Shown here: positions 24,479-34,542 of the stretch, piece after piece | How positions within the stretch are numbered: the first letter of the stretch is position 1 | Layout: every line of letters begins with the position of its first letter | Source of the DNA: Aquidulcibacter sp. | Lineage (GTDB): Bacteria; Pseudomonadota; Alphaproteobacteria; Caulobacterales; Aquidulcibacteraceae | Assembly: GCF_020253525.1 (NCBI RefSeq) | Contig: NZ_JADCBK010000017.1 | Span: 1 to 39,136, forward strand | Length of the DNA stretch: 39,136 nucleotides | Direction: 5' to 3' | Notes under the pieces: generated by a model | The model's database searches: none | What the model saw: the letters and a program-made list of their open reading frames with translations, nothing else | What the model was told of the DNA's origin: nothing | Program-made: the position numbers and the translations under genes

Positions 24479-25381
24479 ATGACCACTTTCGGCGACCGCC
24501 TAACCGAACAAACCCGCTTGTATGCTACGCCTTTGTGCGTTGGCTTTGATCCTTTCCCCGATCTTATCCCAGGTATTTTTGGGCCTCCGGGAGAGCTTGA
24601 AACCCTCGAACGCTTCTTCAGCGCCGTGATTGAAGAAGTCTCCGGCAAGGTTCCAGTTGTGAAGCCCCAAATTGGTTTGTTTGAGCCTTGGGGGGCAGAG
24701 GGGGTCGCCTTAACAGGGAGGCTGAGCCGCTATGCCCAAGATCAAGGACTTTTGGTTATTCTGGATGCAAAGCGCGGTGACATTGGCTCAACCGCCGACG
24801 GCTATGCGCGGGCTTTTTTAGGCGTCAATGCACCCACGCCGTGTGACTGCTTAACCGTAAATCCGTACCTCGGTCTCGACTCCCTACAGCCCTTCGCCGC
24901 AGCCGCGAAAGCCCACGACAAAGGTATTGCCGTGCTGGTGCGGACGTCCAATCCCGGCGCAAAGGATTTCCAGGATCTCGATTGTTCCGGCGCGCCGCTT
25001 TGGGTTCGGGTCGGCGAACAGCTGGTTGGCCTGCAGAATGACTTGATGGGTCAGTCGGGCTTTTCCTCCTTAATGGTTGTATGCGGCGCAACTTGGCCAT
25101 CAGAAGCCGTTAGACTACGGCAAATCCTGCCAAAAGCCTTATTCTTGGTTCCGGGATACGGCGCCCAAGGCGGGGCAGCAAAGGATGCGTTGGCAGGGCT
25201 AGTCACCGGACCGCGCGGCCATGAAGGTGGCGCTGTATCGTCGTCACGCGCTATCCTATACAGTAAAAAAGCCGCCGAAGCCCAAACTCTTGCTGACTGG
25301 CGGTTGGCATTTCACGAAACATTAGTGGCCTCCATCCACGAACTTCGGGCTGCGTCCACATCTGTCGTAGAGGCCAATTAG
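24479..25381 (+). CDS. pyrF: Orotidine 5'-phosphate decarboxylase, type 2
   Basis: The last step of UMP synthesis. The 300-aa length and the DAKRGDIGST signature (Lys98 as the catalytic base of the type 2 subfamily), together with LCVGFDPFP, NPYLGLDSLQPF and VPGYGAQGG, assign it to the longer OMP decarboxylase type. It starts 50 bp after ogt. No clear Shine-Dalgarno sequence precedes the ATG. addB follows after 41 bp and may be cotranscribed. Confidence 0.94.
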   Translation: MTTFGDRLTEQTRLYATPLCVGFDPFPDLIPGIFGPPGELETLERFFSAVIEEVSGKVPVVKPQIGLFEPWGAEGVALTGRLSRYAQDQGLLVILDAKRGDIGSTADGYARAFLGVNAPTPCDCLTVNPYLGLDSLQPFAAAAKAHDKGIAVLVRTSNPGAKDFQDLDCSGAPLWVRVGEQLVGLQNDLMGQSGFSSLMVVCGATWPSEAVRLRQILPKALFLVPGYGAQGGAAKDALAGLVTGPRGHEGGAVSSSRAILYSKKAAEAQTLADWRLAFHETLVASIHELRAASTSVVEAN

Positions 25382-25422
25382 ACGAAGCGGATCAAGCACG
25401 ATTTTAGGATGGATTGACCTCA

Positions 25423-28400
25423 ATGCGCGACTTATTTGAGACGCCGACACCACGGGTTTTCACCATCCCCCCAGCCGTGTCCTTTTTGGATGTGCTCGCT
25501 CGCACTTTGGTGAAAGCCTTGGTTCGCGACGACACACCTTTTGCGCTTTCAGACGCAATTGTGGTTTTGCCAACGCGTCGTGCGGCACGCGGCCTTGCGC
25601 AGGCTTTTCTGACGTGTAGCCCACAAACGGCAACCCTCCTGCCCCGCATTCGCACCTTGGGGGACCTCGATCCGGCTGATGCCGGTCTTGGTGAGTTTGG
25701 CGACGATTTGGACCAAGACCCAGCTATTGATCCGCTGGCGCGGCGATTGATCCTTGCCCGACTGATCCAAGCACGCGGGGCGCAATCTGACTGGTCCGCA
25801 GACCCCGTCTCGGCACTCCTCGCCGCAGACGCTTTGGCCGACTTATTGGACTCAGCGGCCTTGATGGCCAGTGGCAGTGAAAACTTTGACTGGTCCAAAT
25901 TGTCGACATTGGTCAGCGAACACGAGCTGGCCAAGCATTGGGAGCAATCCACAACCTTCCTATCAATCGTAACCGAAGCTTGGCCCGCCTATCTGGCCAG
26001 CGTCAACAAAGTCGATCCGGGCGTTCAACAAAGACGCAACATTGAAGCCATGGTAGACAAATGGCGGACCTCTCCGCCGGAGCAAACCATTGTATTGGCC
26101 GGCTCGACTGGATCTATGCCCGTCACCCGCAAACTGATGCACCTCATCGCGCGCTTGCCGAAAGGCATGGTGATCCTGCCAGGGCTGGATACCCTAATCT
26201 CAAATGAGGCTTGGGTGGCTGCGCGGCATGATGATCAACATCCACAACGGGCTATGTCGGAGGCGATTGAGGCCATCGGTATTGAACGCAATGATGTCCA
26301 AACTTTGCCGGGCGCGTCAGAACCCTTTAGCTTGGCCCAGCGCAGGCTTGTCATCAATGAAGCTTTGACGCCACAGGCCTCTACCGCCGACTGGCCCTCT
26401 CGGATTGAAGAGATTGGAAAAGAAAACATTGTTGTGGGCCTTGAGGGCCTAACGCTCATCGAAGCCGATAGTGAAGAAGAAGAGGCCAGCCTGATTGCGC
26501 ATGAACTGCGCGAGACCCTAGAAAGCCCGGATCAAACGGTCGCCTTGGTCACACCAAGCGCAGAAATCGCCCGTCGTGTGGCCGCCAAGATGCAGCGCTG
26601 GGATATTCAAGTCGACATCTCGTCGGGTCGGCCAATCAGCGATACCAGCATCGGCAGCTTCTTGCGCCATGTTATGGCCTGGAGCCAAGATCCAAGCGAC
26701 CCCGTGGGCCTTTGCGCGCTGCTTGGCCATCCCTTAACCTCGGTTGGCTATGCCCGAGACTATGTGGCGGCCTGCGCGGCTTCTATCGAAATCGCCATCT
26801 TAAGAGGGCCACGGAAGGCGCGGAACCTTCCTGCCCTCATCGCCTCCCTCAAGGCTCAAAATCCAAAATACTGGCGCATGATGAAAGTCAGTGGTCAACC
26901 CGTTCAGCAAGAGGATGGCATCACTCTTCTGAAAAGACTGGATGCCTTGATCGAAGCAGCAGGGCCTCTGAGCGGCGCTTTGCCTGCTTGTGCGCAGGCG
27001 ATCGCCTCCTTAGCAGAGGCTCTTGCTGCAACTGAAACCCAGACAGGTGCCGAGATTATCTGGCGCGGCGAGGCGGGAGAGGCGGCGGCGCGCTTCTTTG
27101 CGGCCTTGATGGAGCATGGCGACCTTTTTCCACCGATTGAGCCAAAAACGATTGGCCGGACGTTGGACCATCTGATGTCCGACCTCGTGGTTCGCCCGCG
27201 TGGTGCCCATCCACGCATCGCCATTCTAGGTCCGCTCGAAGCACGCCTTCTTCAGTTCAACAAAGTCGTTCTGGCAGGCTTGGATGAGGGCGTTTGGCCG
27301 CAAGCGGCAGCACCTGACCCATTTCTCTCTCGGCCGATGCGCCAACATTTGGGGTTACCATCGCCCGATACGCGCATTGGCCTCTCCGCACATGACTTCG
27401 CTCAATTTGCAACCGCACCACATGTCGTTTTGACCCGGTCAGCCCGTCGAAAGGATGCCCCGGCAGTCCCGTCCCGATGGCTCTGGCGTCTCAAGACCCT
27501 TGCTGCCGGGGCCTTGGGTGAAAACGATGCCGGCGAAGTGCTGACCAAAGGATCGCGGTGGAAATCCCTCCTTCGCGCCCACGCTCCAAACCGAATTTTC
27601 GACCCCATCAACGCCATTCCTGGCCCAAAACCACCAGTCGAAGCGCGCCCACGCAGCTTTCACGCCACCCAAATCGAAACCTGGATTCGAGACCCTTACC
27701 GCACCTATGTCGAAAAAATACTCAATCTGCGTGCCCTCGATCCCTTAGGTGGACCGATTAGCGCCGGCGTGCGCGGCACAGCAATCCATAAAGGCTTTGA
27801 AGCCATCGCCTCGTGGCACAAAGCTCTACCAGCCGATCCATATAGCGCCCTACGAGACGCCTTCCGCTCGGCGCTGTTGCAGGCCGGGTATGATGAGACC
27901 AATCTTGCAATTGAGCTTGCGCGATTAGAGCCCACGATTGCCTTTGCGGTGGAGGTAGAAATTCCCCGCTTGTTGGCCGGTTGGCGGCCGATGGTGGAGA
28001 AATCGGGCACCTATGTCATGCAGACGCCCGAGGGAGAATTGACGCTGACGGCACGCGCAGACCGGGTTGATGTCGGCCCAGAGGGCACCGAAATCCTCGA
28101 CTTCAAGAGCGGGACACCGCCAAAGGCCAAAACTGTCTACGCGATGTTTGACCCGCAGCTGCCCGTGATCGCCCTTATCGCGGCAAATTATGGCTTCGAA
28201 GATCCGGCCATTTCCTTGCCAACAGACCTGCGCCACATCCATGTCGGCGGACGAACGCCAAAGATCGAGCCGGCAGTCCTCCCGAGCAGCAGTGTCCAAG
28301 AATTGGTGGACCGCACTCAATGGACGCTTTTGAAACTCTCCGCCCAATACCATCAAGCGGACCGAACCTATCTACCCAAGCCGCGGGTAAGTTTAATCAA

Positions 28401-28476
28401 GAATGCGACCTATGACGATCCGGTCGACCGCCTATCGCGGCGGGCAGAATGGGCGAATGCAGAGGACAGCGAATGA
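25423..28476 (+). CDS. addB: AddB subunit of the AddAB double-strand-break helicase-nuclease
   Basis: A 1017-aa partner of AddA in end resection and Chi-regulated recombination. The N-terminal part is helicase-like without a Walker A motif, as in proteobacterial AddB (VVLPTRRAARGLAQAFL). The C-terminal RecB-type nuclease domain shows GTAIHKGFEA, LTARADRVDV and EILDFKSG with the PD-(D/E)xK residues Asp and Lys. The position where Bacillus AddB has an iron-sulphur Cys reads WIRDPYR, and no cysteine cluster follows. I prefer ATG 25423 to an in-frame TTG at 25414. The stop overlaps the addA start (ATGA at 28473-28476). Confidence 0.93.
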   Translation: MRDLFETPTPRVFTIPPAVSFLDVLARTLVKALVRDDTPFALSDAIVVLPTRRAARGLAQAFLTCSPQTATLLPRIRTLGDLDPADAGLGEFGDDLDQDPAIDPLARRLILARLIQARGAQSDWSADPVSALLAADALADLLDSAALMASGSENFDWSKLSTLVSEHELAKHWEQSTTFLSIVTEAWPAYLASVNKVDPGVQQRRNIEAMVDKWRTSPPEQTIVLAGSTGSMPVTRKLMHLIARLPKGMVILPGLDTLISNEAWVAARHDDQHPQRAMSEAIEAIGIERNDVQTLPGASEPFSLAQRRLVINEALTPQASTADWPSRIEEIGKENIVVGLEGLTLIEADSEEEEASLIAHELRETLESPDQTVALVTPSAEIARRVAAKMQRWDIQVDISSGRPISDTSIGSFLRHVMAWSQDPSDPVGLCALLGHPLTSVGYARDYVAACAASIEIAILRGPRKARNLPALIASLKAQNPKYWRMMKVSGQPVQQEDGITLLKRLDALIEAAGPLSGALPACAQAIASLAEALAATETQTGAEIIWRGEAGEAAARFFAALMEHGDLFPPIEPKTIGRTLDHLMSDLVVRPRGAHPRIAILGPLEARLLQFNKVVLAGLDEGVWPQAAAPDPFLSRPMRQHLGLPSPDTRIGLSAHDFAQFATAPHVVLTRSARRKDAPAVPSRWLWRLKTLAAGALGENDAGEVLTKGSRWKSLLRAHAPNRIFDPINAIPGPKPPVEARPRSFHATQIETWIRDPYRTYVEKILNLRALDPLGGPISAGVRGTAIHKGFEAIASWHKALPADPYSALRDAFRSALLQAGYDETNLAIELARLEPTIAFAVEVEIPRLLAGWRPMVEKSGTYVMQTPEGELTLTARADRVDVGPEGTEILDFKSGTPPKAKTVYAMFDPQLPVIALIAANYGFEDPAISLPTDLRHIHVGGRTPKIEPAVLPSSSVQELVDRTQWTLLKLSAQYHQADRTYLPKPRVSLIKNATYDDPVDRLSRRAEWANAEDSE

Positions 28477-31400
28477 GCCGCCCTATCGTTGATCTGACCA
28501 TAAAAAACCAAGCAATTGCGGCAACACCGGATCGGTCGATCTGGGCGAGCGCCAATGCAGGTGCGGGCAAAACAAAAGTTTTGATTGATCGCATTGCCCG
28601 CTTGCTTCTGCGTGGGTCTGACCCGGCGAAAATCTTAGCCGTGACCTATACCAAGGCCGCCGCGGCTGAAATGCAAACCAGACTCTATGCACTTTTAGGG
28701 TCTTGGACGATTTCACCCGACGACAAGCTGACCGAGGCTCTACAAAAGCTTGACCCAGACCTAGGCGATATTGAGCCGAGCTTTTTGGCCAAGGCTCGCG
28801 CCTTATTCGCGAAGGCACTGGAGACACCGGGCGGTCTAAAAATTCAAACCATTCATGGCTTTTGCCAAACCATCCTGCAACGCTTCCCGCTAGAGGCTGG
28901 AGTTCCGCCGGGCTTCACGGTTTTGGAAGATCAGGCCGCAAAGGCTCTACAGGCCAAAGTATTTGACGAGGCCTTTGCCCAGGACCCTGAAGCCTTCTTG
29001 GCTGTGGCGCGCCTCACAAGCCAAGATGACCATCAAAAGCTGATTTTAGAAGCCATGACGGCGGCGGCACCAAACCTGCCTCTAAACCCAGACCTATCCG
29101 CCATTGCGACAAAGCTTGCAGCAAAATTGGGGATTGACCCAAACCGAACTAAAGAATCCTATCAGCATGAGGCTTTAGATAGTTTGGACCGAGGTGCCTT
29201 GATTGTCGCGGCAAGTCGGCTTGAAACGGGTGGGACAAAAGACAAGGAACTGGCAGGCAGATTAATCCGCTTGGCACAAGACAGCGACCCTGAGGCGGCA
29301 TGGGAGGCTTGGCGCAACATCCTCTTAAAGGCCGATGGCGAACCAAGAACGAAACTCCTTACCAAAAAATTCGAAACCGACTTTGTTGTGGCAAGCCTAT
29401 TTGACAGCAGCGCACCGCTCGTTTCCAGTTTTTTGCCCGCCCAAGAACGCGCATGGGCAGTTCAGACTTATCATCGGTCCCTGGCGCTGACCAAAGCCGT
29501 CTTTGCGTTTAGGGCGGCATGGATCAAGGCCAAAGAAGCCATTGGTGCTTTGGACTTCGACGACCTTTTGGTGCGCACATCCGCGCTACTTCGGGCTGGT
29601 GAAGGCGCGGCGGCTTGGGTGCTCTATAAGCTCGACGCTGGCCTCGCCCATATTCTGATCGATGAAGCCCAGGACACAAACCCCCAACAATGGGACTTGC
29701 TAGAACCCCTCTTCACGGTGCTGGAGCAAGAAGCAGCCTCGCAACCCCGTACCCGCTTTATCGTGGGTGACGAAAAACAGTCCATTTATTCATTCCAAGG
29801 CGCAAAGCCCGAACGCTTCTTGGAGGAAAAGGCCCGCTTTGAAGCCGGTGAGGCCAAGGTGGCGGACCGACGTAGCAGCCTTACCTTCGAACTGTCCTTT
29901 CGCTCAAGCCAGACGATTCTCAATGCCGTAGATGCGGTTTGGGCCTGCACAAAACTTGGTGGGCCACCGGAAGCTTTGGTCTCTGACGAGGCAGATGTCG
30001 CGTTTGAGCGCAAATATGCGTTTCCCACAAGGCATATCGCCTTTCGTACCGATCATACCGGCGCTGTTGAATTATGGCCCAAGACAGAACCGGGCGATAA
30101 GACAGTCGAAAGCGAAGCTTGGGACCACCCTTTCAATATCGAGCGCGAAGACAGCAGCCGAAATCGCTTGGCCGAGCGCATCGCGCTGGAACTAAAGGCG
30201 CGCCTAGAGCGTGGCTTTGCCATTCCAGCAAAAGAGGGTTTGCGGCCCATGACCCCGGGCGACATCATGATCTTGGTGAAAAAGCGTGGCCCGTTCTTTC
30301 ATCAACTCATCAAGCGGCTTAAATATCACAAGGTCCCCGTTGCCGGTGCGGACCGGATTAAACTGGTCGAAGATCCTGCAATTCAAGATTTGATTGCGCT
30401 GGGCCGCTTTGCGCTTCTACCACAAGATGACTTCAACACGGCGTGTGTCCTCAAAGGGGCATTTTGCGGTCTGGTTGACGATGAGACACATTTATTCCCG
30501 CTGGCTTGGAACCGGGGCAGTCAATCCCTTTGGCAAAGGCTTCAACAATCAGCTGACCCATCACATGCCTCCGTCGCGGCATTCTTGCGGTCCGTGCTGA
30601 GCCGAGCGGGACAAATGCCACCTTATGAGTTTTTTGCGTCTGTCCTGGAGCGGCCGTGCTTAGCCGACAAAACCGGCTGGACGCTGATGATTGAGCGCTT
30701 GGGCCATGAGGCACGTGAACCCGTAGAGGCGTTTTTGGGGCGCGCCCTTAGTCACGGCAGAACGGAAACACCAAGTCTGCATGGATTTCTGGCGACGATT
30801 GAAACTGATGCAGCAGATGTAAAGCGCGAAATGGAACAAGGCGCTGAAGGTGTGCGGGTTATGACCATTCACGGGGCCAAGGGCTTAGAAGCTCCCGTTG
30901 TGATCCTACCAGAGACAACTGCGCCACGGGCGGCGACAAAAACGCCTTTTCATTATGACGCCGACGGTCAAGCCTTCTTGTGGTCGCCCAATTCAAAGGA
31001 AGATGCGGCCGCTTTCCGCGCCTTACGGGAAGCTCAAACCGATGCGGAAAAGCGGGAGGACGCCCGCCTCTTATATGTAGCCATGACGCGCGCCCGAGAC
31101 TTATTGATCCTGTGTGGCTTCCACTATGGACAAAGGAAGAAGGATACTGCGGACAGCGCTGCAGAAGACCCAGACTCCAAAAGCCAAGACACTTGGTATA
31201 ACTTGTTTGAGCGGGCACTCGCCCTCATGGGCCCGGGCAAGACCCTGACAGGCCATATCGGCGAGAGTGACGATTTCAGTTTCACCCTGTGGGGCGATTA
31301 TGCTGGGCGGTTAGCGCCAGATGCTTTGGTCAAATCGACACCCCCAGCCCTGCCTGCTTGGATCAATCTGCCACCACCGGCGGAAACGCAACGGGCCCGT

Positions 31401-32000
31401 CGCATCGCACCTTCAGCCTTAGCGCCCGATGGTTCAGAGCCTGCAACCCTCTCGCCACTGCAACCCAATGCAAAGCTGCGGTTCCAACGTGGTCGCTTGA
31501 TCCATGAATTGTTGCAGCGATTACCTGACTTGCCCGAAGATCAATGGGAGATGCGCGCGCGCCGCCGCCTCACGCGGGAACAAGACCTTGAAGAAGATAC
31601 ACGGGAGCAAATGGTGGAAGAGACGCTTGCCGTGTTGAGACACCCGACTTTTGCCCCCCTATTTGGTCCGGGGAGTCGCGCTGAAGCCTCCATCGTTGGC
31701 CGAGGACCAGGCTTGCCAGAAGATATGGTGGTCAATGGCAGTGTAGACCGCTTGGTTGTAACCCAGTCAGAAGTCATGGTTCTGGATTTCAAGACCAACC
31801 GCCCTCCACCGCAAACCCTTGAAGGTGTCGCACAGGTCTATCTCAACCAAATGGCGGCCTATCGCGCGCTTCTGTTAGGCAATTGGCCAGACAAGAAAGT
31901 CCGGTGTGCCCTTTTGTGGACGGATGGGCCACGCTTGATGGAATTACCTGATCAAATTTTGGATGATGCCTTGCGCGTCATTGCGGGGCTACCTAGTTAG
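28473..32000 (+). CDS. addA: AddA helicase-nuclease subunit
   Basis: An 1175-aa UvrD-type 3'-5' helicase with a C-terminal nuclease. Walker A is ANAGAGKTKVL (about 27-37), then motif Ia TYTKAAAAEM, motif II IDEAQDTNPQQWD, motif III GDEKQSIYSFQGA, motif V MTIHGAKGLEAPVV and motif VI YVAMTRARDLL. The C-terminal nuclease carries NGSVDRLV and MVLDFKTNRPP. GAGG is 7 nt before the ATG at 28473, giving translation coupled to addB. trxA follows after 27 bp, an adjacency common in alphaproteobacteria. Confidence 0.95.
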   Translation: MSRPIVDLTIKNQAIAATPDRSIWASANAGAGKTKVLIDRIARLLLRGSDPAKILAVTYTKAAAAEMQTRLYALLGSWTISPDDKLTEALQKLDPDLGDIEPSFLAKARALFAKALETPGGLKIQTIHGFCQTILQRFPLEAGVPPGFTVLEDQAAKALQAKVFDEAFAQDPEAFLAVARLTSQDDHQKLILEAMTAAAPNLPLNPDLSAIATKLAAKLGIDPNRTKESYQHEALDSLDRGALIVAASRLETGGTKDKELAGRLIRLAQDSDPEAAWEAWRNILLKADGEPRTKLLTKKFETDFVVASLFDSSAPLVSSFLPAQERAWAVQTYHRSLALTKAVFAFRAAWIKAKEAIGALDFDDLLVRTSALLRAGEGAAAWVLYKLDAGLAHILIDEAQDTNPQQWDLLEPLFTVLEQEAASQPRTRFIVGDEKQSIYSFQGAKPERFLEEKARFEAGEAKVADRRSSLTFELSFRSSQTILNAVDAVWACTKLGGPPEALVSDEADVAFERKYAFPTRHIAFRTDHTGAVELWPKTEPGDKTVESEAWDHPFNIEREDSSRNRLAERIALELKARLERGFAIPAKEGLRPMTPGDIMILVKKRGPFFHQLIKRLKYHKVPVAGADRIKLVEDPAIQDLIALGRFALLPQDDFNTACVLKGAFCGLVDDETHLFPLAWNRGSQSLWQRLQQSADPSHASVAAFLRSVLSRAGQMPPYEFFASVLERPCLADKTGWTLMIERLGHEAREPVEAFLGRALSHGRTETPSLHGFLATIETDAADVKREMEQGAEGVRVMTIHGAKGLEAPVVILPETTAPRAATKTPFHYDADGQAFLWSPNSKEDAAAFRALREAQTDAEKREDARLLYVAMTRARDLLILCGFHYGQRKKDTADSAAEDPDSKSQDTWYNLFERALALMGPGKTLTGHIGESDDFSFTLWGDYAGRLAPDALVKSTPPALPAWINLPPPAETQRARRIAPSALAPDGSEPATLSPLQPNAKLRFQRGRLIHELLQRLPDLPEDQWEMRARRRLTREQDLEEDTREQMVEETLAVLRHPTFAPLFGPGSRAEASIVGRGPGLPEDMVVNGSVDRLVVTQSEVMVLDFKTNRPPPQTLEGVAQVYLNQMAAYRALLLGNWPDKKVRCALLWTDGPRLMELPDQILDDALRVIAGLPS

Positions 32001-32027
32001 AGAGACTAGCCATTTGGAGTTCATGCT

Positions 32028-32348
32028 ATGCCAACCCTAGCCATCACCGACGACAGCTTTGAAACAGACGTTCTAAAAGCTTCGGGTCCAGTCCTTGTGG
32101 ACTTTTGGGCGGAATGGTGTGGTCCCTGCAAGCAGATCGGCCCAGCTCTGGAAGAAATCTCCGACGAAATGGCTGGTTCGCTGGTCGTTGCAAAGCTCAA
32201 CATTGATGACAATCCAAGCACAGGCTCGCGCTACGGCGTGCGCGGCATTCCAACCATGATGCTATTTAAGGATGGCCAAGTGGTTTCGACCAAAGTGGGG
32301 GCCATGGCCAAAAGCCGTATTTCCGCTTGGATCGGCGAGAGCCTTTAA
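32028..32348 (+). CDS. trxA: Thioredoxin
   Basis: A 106-aa cytoplasmic disulfide reductase with the WCGPC active site (Cys31, Cys34), the buried Asp24 in LVDFWAEW and the cis-Pro loop [12 protein letters not shown] lies about 10 nt before the ATG. Last gene of the addB-addA-trxA run. Its stop is 3 bp from the stop of the convergent protease gene, and no terminator is visible between them. Confidence 0.96.
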   Translation: MPTLAITDDSFETDVLKASGPVLVDFWAEWCGPCKQIGPALEEISDEMAGSLVVAKLNIDDNPSTGSRYGVRGIPTMMLFKDGQVVSTKVGAMAKSRISAWIGESL

Positions 32349-32351
32349 GCC

Positions 32352-33227
32352 CTATTCCCGCGGCAAGCAGACAATCTGAACCACTTTGAGATCGCGCCGT
32401 ACCTGATTGGCGGCGCGGCTGATTTCATTGGGCCGAAGCGGTGCGATCGCCTCACCCTCGGGCCTCACACGCGCTTCATTGAGCGCCTGAATGATACTAT
32501 CAGAACTGGTGGTGATCACACGGCCGCGACGCAAGCTCTCGGCGATCGTGATACCAATGACATTGCCGTTTGAATCAAAGGCCGGACCGCCCGAAAGCCC
32601 ACCCAAGGTGCCACGCAGCCCCTTAGTTCTCGCAACCTCTGCCCAAGCCAACGTGTTTTCGCGCCCACGCCACGCCCCCTCGGTGATCATGAGTTCTCGT
32701 CCGATTAGGCGGCTGACCACTTCGCCCGGCTGGCCCTGCGGGAAACCAATATGGTAACCCGTTGCCCCGATTTGCAGATCGTCTTCATTTAAGTCCATCG
32801 CCAAAGGCTCTGGCCCGCCTTGGGTCTTTAGAATCGCTACATCGGCTCGCCTAGACACATAGGCGAGGGAGGCGGCCACCAACTCCTGATCCTGCCCATT
32901 GACCACACCCAGACGTTCGCACCCCAAAGCAACATGGCGGGCCGTCAACCAAATGCCATTATCGCCAATGGCAAACCCAGTTCCGCTCGACCACGGGCCA
33001 GCGCGTTGTGCCTCCACCATGGACTGGTCATCATAGGGGCTAGGCGCAGGCAAAAGTGGTCCCGTCGACTCTTCGGTTGCCGCGCCGGGCTCTGGTAGAA
33101 CGAATGTCTCTGAAGGCTCGGACGGCCGCACAGAACTGCCTCGATCATTCACGCGGCCCAGCAACCAAGCCGCTGCCACGATCAGGACCAGAAGGACCAA
33201 GATACCGTCGCCAAACCGTCTCAGCAT
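32352..33227 (-). CDS. Membrane-anchored trypsin-like serine protease
   Basis: A 291-aa protein with an N-terminal hydrophobic segment (about 8-24), a Pro/Glu/Ser-rich linker to about residue 75, and a trypsin-like domain. The triad is visible: His98 in WLTARHVALG, Asp129 in SRRADVAIL, Ser212 in GGLSGGPAFD. No PDZ domain follows, unlike DegP/DegS. Cys103 and a second Cys near the C-terminus could form a disulfide in the periplasm. It is 6 bp downstream of the DUF350 gene in the same direction and probably in one operon with it. Confidence 0.87.
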   Translation of the reverse strand: MLRRFGDGILVLLVLIVAAAWLLGRVNDRGSSVRPSEPSETFVLPEPGAATEESTGPLLPAPSPYDDQSMVEAQRAGPWSSGTGFAIGDNGIWLTARHVALGCERLGVVNGQDQELVAASLAYVSRRADVAILKTQGGPEPLAMDLNEDDLQIGATGYHIGFPQGQPGEVVSRLIGRELMITEGAWRGRENTLAWAEVARTKGLRGTLGGLSGGPAFDSNGNVIGITIAESLRRGRVITTSSDSIIQALNEARVRPEGEAIAPLRPNEISRAANQVRRDLKVVQIVCLPRE

Positions 33228-33233
33228 CTCATA

Positions 33234-33647
33234 TCAGCCATTCAAGGCAGAAGCCGTCAGCAAAGCGGCACCGATCTTCACGCCAACCAGCACAGCCGCT
33301 GACGCCATCTCACCATTTTCGATGCGCTTTGCGAGGCCCCGGACAACCAAATCGACCAAGCGAAACATCACCAATTGCAAGACAAGCGCCGTTAAGCCCC
33401 AGACAATGACATCCAACAAGGCATGAGATGTCGCCAAAGTCGCCGCAATCGGTATGGCAATCCCAATCGCTGCACCTCCTAAAGACAGTCCAGCCGCACT
33501 ATTGCCGGCACGGACAAGCTCTATCTCGCGATGGGGCGTAATGGCCATGTATAGCCAAACACCAAAGGCCCAAATCAGGATCGCAACGCCGCCTTGAAAC
33601 AGAAAAGCAGGCAGCCCGGTAACAAAGGCTTGCAACGAAGGGTCCAT
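33234..33647 (-). CDS. DUF350 family inner-membrane protein
   Basis: A 137-aa protein with four predicted membrane helices (about 15-35, 52-72, 76-98, 112-134). The repeated pattern, with a short polar loop (ITPHREIELVRAGNSAAGLSLGG) before the second helix, is typical of DUF350, which is often described as a duplicated two-helix unit. GAGGAAAG precedes the ATG at 33647. Function unknown; the protease gene follows at once, which suggests a shared envelope or stress role (inference). Confidence 0.82.
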   Translation of the reverse strand: MDPSLQAFVTGLPAFLFQGGVAILIWAFGVWLYMAITPHREIELVRAGNSAAGLSLGGAAIGIAIPIAATLATSHALLDVIVWGLTALVLQLVMFRLVDLVVRGLAKRIENGEMASAAVLVGVKIGAALLTASALNG

Positions 33648-33747
33648 ACTTAACTTTCCTCTCTGGTACAGTGGAACCTAACTTCCAGTGCCGACGTTTT
33701 GGCTTTAATGCATCAAGCTTCAAATGGAAGTCTGAATTGGAGCCAAT

Positions 33748-34533
33748 ATGACCACTGCCGCCAAAGTTGCCCTCATTACCGGCTCCACAAGCGGGATTGG
33801 CTTGGCCATTGCCGAAGCCTTCGCCGCAGCAGGCTATGGCATCATGATTAATGGCTTAGGCGATGCCGACCAGATTGAAGCAACTCGGACAAGAATAGCA
33901 GCCGATCACAAGGTAGACGTGCTGTATCATCCGGCCAATATGTTGGTACCGGCTGAGATCGAAGACATGGTCACCAAAACCCGCACGCACTTTGGCCGTC
34001 TCGACGTCTTGGTCAATAATGCGGGCATTCAATTCGTCGCGCCGATTGAGGAATTCCCAGCTGAAAAATGGGACCAAATCATCGGCATCAATCTTAGTTC
34101 CGCATTCCACACCATCCGCCACGCCATTCCCGGCATGGCAGCGCAAAAATGGGGTCGGATCATCAATATAGCCTCTGCTCACGGCCTCGTTGCAAGCCCG
34201 TTTAAGTCAGCCTATGTGGCGGCAAAGCATGGTATTGTGGGTCTGACCAAGACGGTCGCACTTGAGCACGCCAAGGAGGGCGTCACCTGTAACGCGATTT
34301 GTCCCGGATATGTCTTGACCGGCCTTGTGAAGGCGCAAATTCCGGATCAAGCAAGATCACGCGGGATTACGGAGGAAGAAGTCATCCAAAATGTGTTGCT
34401 GGCAGCCCAACCAACCAAACAATTTGTGACCGTCGAGCAAGTCGCTTCTTTCGCCCTGTATCTGGCAAGCGACTCGGCAGCGCAAATCAATGGTGCGATC
34501 CTAACCATGGATGGAGGCTGGACGGCGCAATAG
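33748..34533 (+). CDS. bdhA: 3-hydroxybutyrate dehydrogenase (SDR family)
   Basis: NAD-dependent oxidation of (R)-3-hydroxybutyrate to acetoacetate, the mobilisation side of polyhydroxybutyrate metabolism. The 261-aa protein has TGSTSGIG (11-18), NNAGIQFVAPIEEFP (a stretch characteristic of BDH), catalytic Ser143, Tyr156 and Lys160, and CPGYVLTGLVKAQI with the long substrate-lid insertion typical of BDH. GGAG lies 6 nt before the ATG. It is divergent from the DUF350 gene and convergent with the large unknown gene. Confidence 0.93.
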   Translation: MTTAAKVALITGSTSGIGLAIAEAFAAAGYGIMINGLGDADQIEATRTRIAADHKVDVLYHPANMLVPAEIEDMVTKTRTHFGRLDVLVNNAGIQFVAPIEEFPAEKWDQIIGINLSSAFHTIRHAIPGMAAQKWGRIINIASAHGLVASPFKSAYVAAKHGIVGLTKTVALEHAKEGVTCNAICPGYVLTGLVKAQIPDQARSRGITEEEVIQNVLLAAQPTKQFVTVEQVASFALYLASDSAAQINGAILTMDGGWTAQ

Positions 34534-34542
34534 GGCCTAACA

